Shown here piece by piece: positions 12,101-24,000 of a DNA stretch of 64,000 nt (its first letter is position 1; every line of letters begins with the position of its first letter). The position numbers were made by a program, and so were the translations under genes. The DNA comes from Apostichopus japonicus. Taxonomy: Eukaryota; Echinodermata; Holothuroidea; Aspidochirotida; Stichopodidae. The stretch lies in the NCBI RefSeq assembly GCF_037975245.1, contig NC_092578.1, positions 2,597,001 through 2,661,000 on the forward strand, given 5' to 3'. Under the pieces are notes generated by a model that made no database searches, was not told the origin of the DNA, and saw only the letters and a program-made list of their open reading frames with translations.

Positions 12101-15075
12101 TTGCAAATCCGACATTGAAAGTCCGACTGTACTTGTCAGACGGTAAAGGTCTGATAGTACAAGTCAGATGGTAAACATGTCTGGCCAGGCAAGTCAGATG
12201 TTACAAATCAGACGTAACAAGTCCAACAGTACAAGTCTGACAAGTCTGACAGTACACGTAAGACGGTATAGGTCTGACAGCACCAGTCAGACGATGCAGG
12301 TCTGACGTTGCAGGTCTGACAGGGCATGTCATACGTACTAAGTCTAACAGTATAAGTCTGACAGTGCTAGTCAGACGTTACAAATCAGAAGGCACAGGTC
12401 TGACAGGACAAGTCAGACGATGAAGGTCAGACGTTGCAGGTCTGACAGGCGTGTCAGACATAAATGAATCTAATAGTAAAAGTCTAACAGTGCTAGTCAG
12501 ACGGTACATGTCAGGGGTACATGTCAGACGGTATAGGTCTGACAGCACAAGTCAGACGATGCAAGTCAAACGTTGCAGGTCTGCCAGGGCATGTCAGACA
12601 TAATGAGTCTAACAGAACAAGTCTAACAGTGCTAGTCAGACGGTATAGGTCTGACAGCACCAGTCAGACGATGCAAGCCCTACGTCGCAGGTCTGACAGG
12701 GCATGTCATACGTACTAAGTCTAACAGTATAAGTCTGACAGTGCTAGTCAGACGTTTCAAATCAGACGGCACAGGTCTGACAGGACAAGTCAGACGATGA
12801 AGGTCAGACGTTGCAGGTCTGACAGGGCGTGTCAGACATAAATGAATCTAATAGTAAAAGTCTAACAGTGCTAGTCAGACGGTACAAGTCAGACGGCACA
12901 GGTCTGACAGGACAAGTCAGACGATGAAGGTCAGACGTTGCAGGTCTGACAGGGCGTGTCGGACATAAATGAATATAATAGTAAAAGTCTAACAGTGCTA
13001 GTCAGACGGTACAAGTCAGACGTCACAGGTCTGACAGGACAAGTCAGACATAATATGTCTAACAGAACAAGTCTGACAGTGCTAGTCAGACGGTACAGGT
13101 CTGACAGCACCAGTCAGACGATACAAGCCCTACGTTACAGGTCTGTCAGGGCATGTCAGACATAAATGAGTCTAGTAGTACAAGTCTGACAGTGCAATTC
13201 AGACGGTACATGACAGGTAGTAAGAACTGTTTACTTCCAGATGAAATTCTGGACAATCTTTAGCTTGTCTTTCATTAAAAAACAACCCAATAAGTATGTA
13301 GGTCAGACTTTGTAGAATTAGATTTCACTGTTTAGCCTTTATAAATGGGAGTTCCTGGCAATTTTTCTTTGTCAAGAAAATTAGGTATTTTCATATTCTT
13401 TATTAGATAGTATGCAGTATTGTATACCAATACTTAAGGCAGCACGTATACACATGCCATCGGAAAGTAAGCATCGGTTGATGAAGTTTTTTTTATGCGA
13501 CTGAAAGTTTTCTTAATTGAAAAGCATTGAAGACTCGCCCCAAACCGCGTGCCGCCCTCTGAAAAAAAGTTCCGTTGCTTGCAAGTGTTTTCTTCTTGTC
13601 ACTACAAAATGCAGACAGTAATGAAACGTGATACCTTGTTATATTTGATCTGGACCTGAGATCAGAGAGTTCCATAACAACTCCCTGCTGAGATGTCCAT
13701 CGCTGCTATGTACACTGTGTTGTGATTATTGACCGTTGCTGCATGTATTGACTGTACACTAGTGTCTAATTACCGACGGTAGCAAGCTGTGTGTGTATTT
13801 TCTGGGATCGATGGTGGTGTCTAACACTTCTGTTACACCTCATTCGAAACTAGGTCAGATTACCGGTATGAGACGTTTCTTTGTGCGCGAGTCTTCAATC
13901 CCTTTAATTACACGAAGATCATTCAACGTGTTTGTTTTTTTTTCATCCTCAGTTTGTTGCGCATTCTTACAGTCAATTAGTTGTTACTGAGAAAACATTT
14001 AAAGGAGAATGGTTGGATTGGCGGACTCTTCCAAAGTTCATGTTTTACTTATTATCCGTGTTAGTGTTCCTTGGTACCCCCATCCTCTCCTTGGTATACG
14101 CCTTGTTGCCGTTTAGACGAATTGAACAGCTAATGGAAACCCCGTAAGTATTGTTAATATGTAGATAGGCCATACAAGAGGGGCCCAGGGAAAAAAATAT
14201 CAGTCCTTTTGGGTGATTTAGTGGCCCGGGACAAGTAGGAGGCCCGGTGAAATATGAAATAAAGAATCATGTATTCTTCGACCTGACCCTCGACGCCCAT
14301 ATATGTACACCGATAGGTTAGATACTTGTATTCGGTCTTTCAGTGGGCTGACTGACAAAATTACAACAACAATTGGAAAGTAACACAAAGATACACACGG
14401 TCAGATCATAACACTACGAACAAAGTAAGAACAGACGATAAGCTATGTGAAACATTTTATCACGATACGCGCGTGGGTATTTCTTCCTATTCGTGGCTAT
14501 GGAGGTATTGTTTTAGGCGACCGATCTTTGTTCCCTCGATCTACCATCTTTCACGAAATCCTAGACCTGCAAGTAGATCACTTACTAATGTAATAATTTG
14601 TTATGTCTTTACAAAACTAAATATAGTTTCTGGCTTTCTGATGCAAACATTGTCAGTGACATGTTCGCAAAATAGCCTCCTCTACTTTTTTTTCTACTTT
14701 TGCAGGTATGTCCGCTTTCTGACCGATGCTGGCGCTGATTTTTTGTTTTTAACATTGGTTATCCTCTCAAACATCAATGTATCTTATGAGGTCGCTTCCT
14801 GTCCCTCGGAATTTTATCTAGTTGATGGAGTCAGTTGTGTGGCTGTAAACTACAAATATTGGCCCCTTGGTGGCCGGTTACTGATCATCTCAGCGATTGT
14901 TCTCGGTAAGTATCAAATCAACTTCTTAGTATTGATTTATGCTAAAATCTCAATGCAAATACGTCGTTTGTTTGCATTGTTTTCAAGAAGAAAAGTCCAA
15001 AAAAAAAAACAAAAACAAAAAAAATTGAAAATCATCCAGTTCTAATTCTCTCTCTATGTGTAAGAAATTCCAACA

Positions 15076-15167
<92 letters not shown>

Positions 15168-18100
15168 ATTTGGGGCAGAAATGCTTGAGGATCGAATCAA
15201 AGTTTCTTATTACGCGCTCGTTAGTATAACTAAATTATAGTTTTACATTACCTTGGTCACATGTAATCTTAATTTGAGCAATACTTAGTATAGGTTTGAT
15301 AAAATTGTCTACCAAACGCAAAGTGCCATTGTATGGACCACAAACGGATTCTTCCTGGCAATAAACACAGTTGAAAATATGGGTTACTAAGTCAAGAACG
15401 CGCATTGGTAGAAACACCAACACATTTCAAGAGTTTCTACTGGTCAAATTACCTTAACATAATGTAATCAAGTCAGGGCCGTAGCCACGGGCGCTTCCCT
15501 TCCTTCCCCTGTCATAGAAAATCGGAATTCTTTCCAGCTGGTTAACGATTTTATAACACACGCACCTATGGAACGCCAATTTTATCATTTATTCAATAAA
15601 TTACAGATATCTCTTCATTTTCGGACATCTCTAATTTATTTCCTGATATCAATAATTAAAACATATTTGAGGTATTAGAAATTGAATTCGAGAGATCAAG
15701 AATTCGATTTCAAGATTTCTAGAATTCTAGAGATTTCTAGATCTCAATTTTGGACATCTCTAATTCGAATTCTTGAAATATCGAATCCAAGTTTGGATAT
15801 CTCGACTTCAATTCGAGATATCTTCAATAACGTTTCCCTTCTTGAAATCTTTAATATATTTCTTGATATCTTAAAATCAAGTTGAGATATCTTAAGTAAA
15901 ATTAAAGATATCGAAAATGCCAGTATATGATATCGCAAAATGAATTAAAGATATCCTTAAGTATTAAAGATATCTTCAATTTTATTCGAGATATCTGACA
16001 GTACTTGCAGAGATCTAGAATTAAATTGAAGATATCTGTAATTATTGAATAAATGTTGAAAATGACGTTCGATACGCAAGCAAAGTACTACACATTGGCA
16101 ACACATAAAATCGTACTTCACAAACGTTGTAGTAAACATGTTGGCAGTAATAGCACTCATTTTGTATCTACATGCACCTTGCCGAAACAAACACTTCTGA
16201 ATGGGCAGGGGGACACCCGTAGGATCCCTCCCCACTCTTAAAGACCCCCCCCCTCTAGAGGACGCCCATCAGCAAACGTTTACACTCCAAACCTCTCGAC
16301 AATATAAACAAGCGTCTCTCCAACAACCATATACCAAATATAGACAGTGTTTCTCAACTGTTAATTTCATTAAACAGTTTTCCTTACTGGAATGACCATT
16401 TTAAATGACAATTAACGTGTAAACAATACACAATGTTAATTATGAAAACTGAAGTTTGTTTTTTGCTCTGAACGTATAGGTGAGCTCATCTGGGCGTTTA
16501 GCAACCTCTATCATATGGGGTTCCGCACGTGGGCGAGGAAGGTGTGGACTTGGATAGACATTGTGCAGATTTTGTGTTACTCATCATCTTTATCAATGTA
16601 TGCAACCACGGTCGTTATAGTAAGTCAATTCCCTTCAATCTCCACCGGTCTTGTTTGTTTCAAGTTGAATGAAGTCAAATTTACGAAACAACACAAATTA
16701 ATTTGAAACAGAAACCTATTCTTTTATCCCCAAAAGTATCTTTTCAAGCAAACTAGAAGAGTTGATTTTGTTCTCTCCAGAATACGGGTTCATTTCAATA
16801 CAACGGGAGAGTACAGCAAAATACTAGCAGAGTGCCGCCATCGGGGTAAGCAATACATATACCTGAACAATAGGTATGGCAAACGGGGGCGTCGGGGTAG
16901 GGTCCAATCATCACGCAAGTGCCCATCCCCCCACCGTCCCCACTCCGGTTCTCCAGCCCCTGATGACAAATACAACTGATGGGACAGAGTAGTATTCCAG
17001 TTTAACAGTACATGTGTATTTACAATTAAAAATGTATTAGACAATTAATATAGCAGATTTGCTATTAGATAGTTGAGACTGTAGATGTTCAAAAAGGTAT
17101 TTCACGTGACTAGACAGTGACAACAAAAAAAAACTGCTAGAAATAATATGCTAAAAGTACCATGATGATTTGGACAAATAAGATTGACATTGTGGGTATT
17201 CACCCCTCCCCCCCCCCCCCGGACTCACACCTTTTCCCGTCCCACCTTGTGTGAAAAATCCAACGACTTGCCTGTTATTTGTTGAACCATTGTCGTCATT
17301 CGAGGAAGTCAAATTCTAAGTATACTTTTGGTCTGTGTGATGAAAGGACAATCACCTCTGTTTTTCACATTGGATTTACATTTACATTTTATCTTCATTG
17401 TTTCCTCATATAGGGGTATGGCGCTGTATGAAAACATCGGAGGTCTTTTAGTAGATAGGAATGTCTTCGAAACATCACGTGAATTCTGGGGAGGGCTAGA
17501 CCCCTCTATCCTGGCCGAGGTGATGTTTGCAGGTTGGAACAATTAACAATTGATATTTACAGTGTGGCGAAAAAGAAACAATCACTGTTCCTTCATGACT
17601 AAGTCACCATCAGCCACTACTCAGCAACTGCTTAGTTACTGCTTAGTCACTGCCTAGTCATCTACTAGTCAAATATCATATTCACCGCTAAGTCAACAAA
17701 TTGTCACTACTCCTTCATTACCATTCAGCTATACCATTTACATCTGCTCTTGTTAATTATTCGGTCAATGCTTAGTCAATTCTTAGTCAGCACTCAGTCA
17801 TTCACTCCAATGTGGAACCTGACACCATTCAGCTGAAACCTATTGACTTACTAGTCAGCCCCTTTGTCATATCTCAGTACTTCTCCGCAACTGTGTAGTC
17901 AACATTCAGTCACCACACATCACCACTCCACCAGTCATCATCGCTCAGTCATCATTTAGTCACTGCTTAGTTATTAGTCAGCCATCTGTCGTTATTCCTG
18001 CATCATCGTTCAGTCATCTTTTAGTCATTGCTTAGTTAGTAGTCAGCCATCTGTCGTCATTCCTTCATCGTCGCTCAGTCATCTTGTAGTCACTGCTTAG

Positions 18101-21015
18101 TTATTAGTCAGCCATCTGTCGTCATTCCTTCTTCGTCGCTCAGTCATCATTTAGTCACTGCTTAGTTATTAGTCAGCCATCTGTCGTCATTCCTACATCG
18201 TCGCTCAGTCATCATGTAGTCAGGCTGCTTAGTTATTAGTCAGTCAATGCTCAGTCGATTCTTAGTCATCGATCACACTTTATTCACGCAACTTCCGAGT
18301 GATTATTTCATCGTGAGTTTATATCTTCTTTTTTTTGCAGTTGGCAACATACTGACATTTCAACGAATCATGTACCTGTGTGTGTTCTTTAGTTTCTTCG
18401 GACCATTAGTGATAGCGATAGGTACGATGGGAAAGGACGTGCTCCGGTTCTGCCTTATCTCTGCGCTGACTTTTGCGTCCTTTGCTATTGGCTTCACGCA
18501 GCTCTATGCGCCATACACTAATGTGCTGCAAAACTGTGATGAGCTGGGCGCTGATCCACGATACTGCGTTGAAGGAGATAATCCTTTCAACAGGTACGGT
18601 ATGTTACGACAGAGGAACTGCACAGCATAAAGTTTCTTGGGTTTTTTTTTTGTTTTTTTTAATAATTTTTTATTTTTTTTACAACAAACACGTTTTGCAA
18701 CATTTACTTACGACATTTTCCATCGAGATTTGAAAGAACGTTCACCGTACGTTTTAGTTTTAATTGTAGGTGGCTTTAGGAGAATAGCACTGTTAGATCT
18801 GAGTGAGCGAGTTGGAAATTGTATGGTGAGTAAGTTGGAAATATTGTTTGGGGGCAAAACCATGGACGGCTTCGTAAGTGAGGATGAGAAGTTTGTATTT
18901 AATTCTTTCAGAAACAGGAGGCCAGTGAAGTTGGTGGAGAATAGGTTTAATTTAATGCGGGATCTGTTTCTGTGAGTGTAATTAATCTGGTGACGATATT
19001 TTTGAATGCACTGAAGCTTAGAGATTTGGTTTAAGCAGGAAGACCAAATAAAAGGCTGTTTTAGCAGGCAAGTCTGGATGATACCAAAGCATATGTCTCA
19101 GTCGACTTTTCATCAAGATATTTGCGAAATTGGCTAATTTTCCTGATAGCGTACGATGCAGAGCGGCAGATATTATTTACATGAGGCACCAATGTGAGTT
19201 TATCATAAAAAATAACACCCAGATCTTTAACAGAGGAACGGGAGATATATAAGAATCACTGATCTTTAATGGAAGTTACAGGGGTGACATTACAGATCCG
19301 TGACGAACATGCATCAGTTCGGTTTTGTTGTCGTTGAGAATTAGTTTGTTGTTTACACACCAGGTTTTTACAACAAAGACCGTAACCTTAGCAACATAAT
19401 ACATTGAAACAACTGTTCTATAAATTTTTGTTTTTCTCCGTCACGTAGCCTGGCTACTTAAACATATTAGTACGGCATAGCCTCACGGCGGTTAGTTATA
19501 GTCAAGCATACGAATGGAACTTTTCGGTTTTATTCACACAGATCATCCCAGCCGGGCCTCCACTCCCCCCCACCCCCCCCCCCCCCAAATCCATGATCAG
19601 TCGTTATTGCAGCTACTATGTTACTTAAGTTACTTAAAGTATATAGGGTCTATTTCACCGAAAATCTTCGATGAAGACGGAATGTATTTTGTTTCGGTGA
19701 GTTTTTTTTTATTGGGGGGGGGGGGAGGGTGGGGCATGGAGGCTGAAAAAAAGGCTATAGGCGGGCCAATTCATATGTATACACAAAAAAATAAATAAAT
19801 TTAAATTCGGTATAAGTTGAAGTATGTGTTTCAACTTCAAGATCAAATTTTACATGTATGACATTTGTGTAATTTGTAAGGTAATACATTTATAATTTAT
19901 AATTTTTTTATTTTTTTTATTTTCAGTTGGGGCGGTTCAATGTACGCGTTGTTTTGGTCTATCTTGGGTGATGCTGGGTTTCAAAACAGCAAGTTTCCTA
20001 CCAATCTTTATATTGTTGAGAGCGTTGGAAAGATTCTGTTCGCTTGCTTTATCATCATCAGTGGAATCATATTACTGAATATGTTAATAGCTACAATGAG
20101 TAATACGTACAGTCGGGTTGAGGTAACTCATAATTTTCTTCTTTTCTGCTTCTTTTGTTTCAGTTTTATCACTGTCAATTAACAAATTATCTTTATTTTA
20201 TTTTCTTAGAAAAAAAAGGAAGACAATTGTTTTGAAATCATTCCAAAACGGGGAAACAAAACCAGGTCTATAATTTGATCTGAGTTATGGAAATACTTGC
20301 AATGGGTTTCCAAATCTCTATAGAAAGCTTTCAAACAATCATTCCATTTATTCCATTTGGAAGCTATTACCACGGCTGGGGACTTGAGCAAGTCTAAATA
20401 TGACATAATCGTGCCATTTGTTCTTGAAGTTTGTATGTGTTTGTCTATTTAATGCAGTATTCATTTGTTTTTACACAATGGTTTTGGCCGAGCACTGAGT
20501 CATTCTGCATTGCAGTTTTTACTAACTTGAAAACGCATCAGTTTTTACTTGTCTTTTTTTACAGGAAAACGTTGACATAGAATGGAAATATGCGAGAACT
20601 AGACTCTTGGAAGAATACCTCGGCAATCGTCCCAACAGACCGCCGCCATTCAATGTCTTCCCATCTGTTCGAATCTGTATCAAATTAACCAAGAAACTGC
20701 TTAGCTTCATAAGTGGTTGGATAACAACTTTCAAGGTCGGTTAAACGTTCTTGATCAGTTCAGTATACTATAGATTTCCTATAACCCAATGTTATAAGGT
20801 ACTAATTACAGCATATCTCGAACTTTACATTATCGAAGGGTCACAACATAACCGTAAAAACACTTCTATACTACTTTTCAGTTTTGATAAAAGACCCTTC
20901 AAACATCAAATAAAACGGCTGGATTACTTATTCTAACACACAGACCGTTGTGATTTTTTAGACTTAAAGGAGCATTCCAGTAAGCATATTTTACAGCTGA
21001 ATATCTCGAACACCG

Positions 21016-21081
<66 letters not shown>

Positions 21082-24000
21082 ATTACTAGCACACAACATT
21101 TTGTTGTTATCGCCCCATCTTTGGTTCAATAACTTGGCCTATTGAAGGCCAGTGGTGAATAAATAAGGAGTTTCTTCTTGAACTGTTTAAAACAATTTTT
21201 TAAGGATTTTAAGTGAGAAGTGACCATAAAGTATTAACTTTCATCCATTTCAGATGAACTTTTCAAAAGTTGGAACCAGAGTCATCATGGGAAATATTAG
21301 AGGGCGGAAACACAAAACCGGTTCAACAGATCAGGGAACTGCCAGGAATGAACCAGACTGCCCAGGCGTAGTGACACAAAGACGTGAACGAGATAAGGTA
21401 AATGACTTTAAAAAAAATTGAGATAATATTACTGGTTACACGAGCTCGCTAAAATTGACAGCAGCTAGCATACTAAAAAAAAAATACGAATATTGTCATT
21501 AATCAACAATGCTCATCAAAAGTGATAAAAAATTTCTTCAAAATTACTATTTTGAAATAGAAAGGTCATAAAAAAATATCATAGTTCGCATTTAATACTT
21601 TTTCACGAGGGAGCTGTGACAGCTGGCTATAGTTACACATAGTTACGGTGACACGGGGTAAAACATACACAGTGCAAATTGAAGGAGTTGACGTGACGTA
21701 GAATTTGAGGGCGAAATGAGAGCAATATATAAATATTCAACACGTACGATGACGTCATAGAACATATCATGAAAAAAATCGTTCTATTGCTGGTAACGAA
21801 GTCCAGTTACCTTTTTAGAGAATATAAACTTGACGTTTTAATTATTTTTTTTGTAGATTAAATTATCAGACTTAAAGATCTGCTTTATTGGCTTTAATTA
21901 TAGCACGATATAGCTGGGAAAGTTTTGTGATTACGTAACACCATTAGGCTCTTTGTGTAAACATTGTGTGGAAGTATGTTCATGTCTACAGTGTAGTTAA
22001 TCATACAGCGTTCACACAAAGACCCTCATACAAGAAAACATTATGAGGCAGGCGTTGCAGACTAAAAAAGGTCATTTTACGACCAAGGCAGGTCGATTAC
22101 GTAATCTCCAAAAACTTGTCAATGATAGCGTGCTATAGTTGGGGTCTAAACAGCAGACCTTTAAACTCAGTGGATTCTGGTAGTCTATTGCAGATGAGAT
22201 TGTCAATATGGTAACAGAATGTATAGACGTCCTTAGCTTGTAGAAGGCAATTAAGTAATGTCGATTGGGCATAAAAGTAAGAAAGTCCTAATTATGATCA
22301 AAGCTGGGCTAAAATGTTTTAAAATCTATACGTGTAATAAAACTCGGGGTTTTCATAGCATATTAGTAAAACGACACCACAGTCAAGAAGTTTAAATTCA
22401 ATGACTATTATTGTGTTGACGAAACAGACCTCGGATCAGAGACGGGTGTTTACTTTATAAAATATCTTCTTTGCTATTAATTAAAATGTCATTGTGCATA
22501 TGGACGATTCTCCTTATCTTATTTTTACACCCATTCAGGGCACTTGCTATGACTTTTCGGCGATTCTTATTCCGAATACATTTCACACTTTTCGTCCCCT
22601 CCCTACCCGCAGAGCAGGGGTTCCCAATCGATGTTCTATGAAGGCCATGTAGAGGAAAACGTCGGTTGAATTAGCAAAGGACAATATCAAAACTAAACAA
22701 ATTTTGTAAGGTTCAGGGTAAAAAGATAGAAAAACGTAATCCTAAAGCATTATGGGTCCGCATACCATTACAAGATTGTGCGACAATGTATTTTTTTTAT
22801 TTCGTTGGCAGGATTGGAAATTTTCTTTCGATTGCGACTGAACTCATGATCCGCTTCAACCCTTACTTCAGGCAAAATATAAACCATCTTCATTTTTGTA
22901 CTTTTTCTTCTTCTTCTTCATAAATTCCAGTTAATTAAGCTATTGGTAGAGCGTTACATCAATACGATTGTAACTGGAGACTGGCTCGGGGAGAAGGGAG
23001 AGAGAAACACGGAGAATAACCGAAGAACGAGCGCAGCCTCTATTCGGAGAAGAAGCAGCATCGCACAGTATTATGAAAGTAACTTGCAGTAAGTTAATAC
23101 CTTATATAACATTCAATTCAGTGTTACGAATTAGGCCGTCGAGAGCCAGGCCAGGCCCAGAGAAAATTATGCCAAATTCCTCCCCCCAACCCCCCCCCCA
23201 ACCCCCCCCCACCTCATTTTAAAATCCTTCATAATGTCAAGGAACATTCATGGGCTTATGAAAATTTTTACCGAAAATGAGAATACTCCATTTGTTACAC
23301 CAGTTCTCCCCCCCCCCACCCAATCTCCACCTTATTGACTGGGTCTGGCTCAAGGACATTTGCAATTTTTGCTTCCTTATATTATGAAAATGAGAATACA
23401 CTATCCCATATTTTCCAGGGCCACGCCTCACACTTCTTGTCAAGACTGTATAGAAATGAATAAATGAGATTAGGCACTATCGATGTAGCATTTTCGAGTA
23501 GGTGAACTATATTTACGATTTATGTCTTTGCTCTTCTCAGATATCATGGAATAAGTGATGCTGTGGTGTATGTATAAAACATCCTCTCTACTGTCGTCAA
23601 GAGTTTGACCAGAATCATTTCTGATGCCATAGCCAATCACTTTGCGGCATGATTCGGACTTTCTTGTAAACACAAACAGTACCAGTTCTAAGCAGTTATT
23701 TTTATTTTACAGAGTCCAGTCACAACCAGTCATGTTCGTGACTCGAGTCACTGCGTTATCTCTGTGGTAAAACAACACACTTTACAATTTAGTGACTCGA
23801 GACACGACTAAAGCTGGTTAGCATTGCCGGGGTAGAGTGGGGGGGGGGGGGGGTGGTATTACTCTATGATGCTTCCGTTTGCTTTAAAGTTGCAAAAAAG
23901 CCTTATCCATAAACTCAACTTGTAGAATAAGTCCGAAATCCATCATAAAAAGGAATGTTATGGTTTAAATTGCATGTATTCAGTAAACTTATCTATAATG

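Noticed and set aside
15475-15500. MITE end CAGGGCCGTAGCCACGGG
   Set aside because: Resembles a hAT terminus, but no partner end was seen before the next exon; too little to call.
22615-22640. hAT element starting CAGGGGTTCCCAA
   Set aside because: No matching inverted right end or flanking duplication found nearby.
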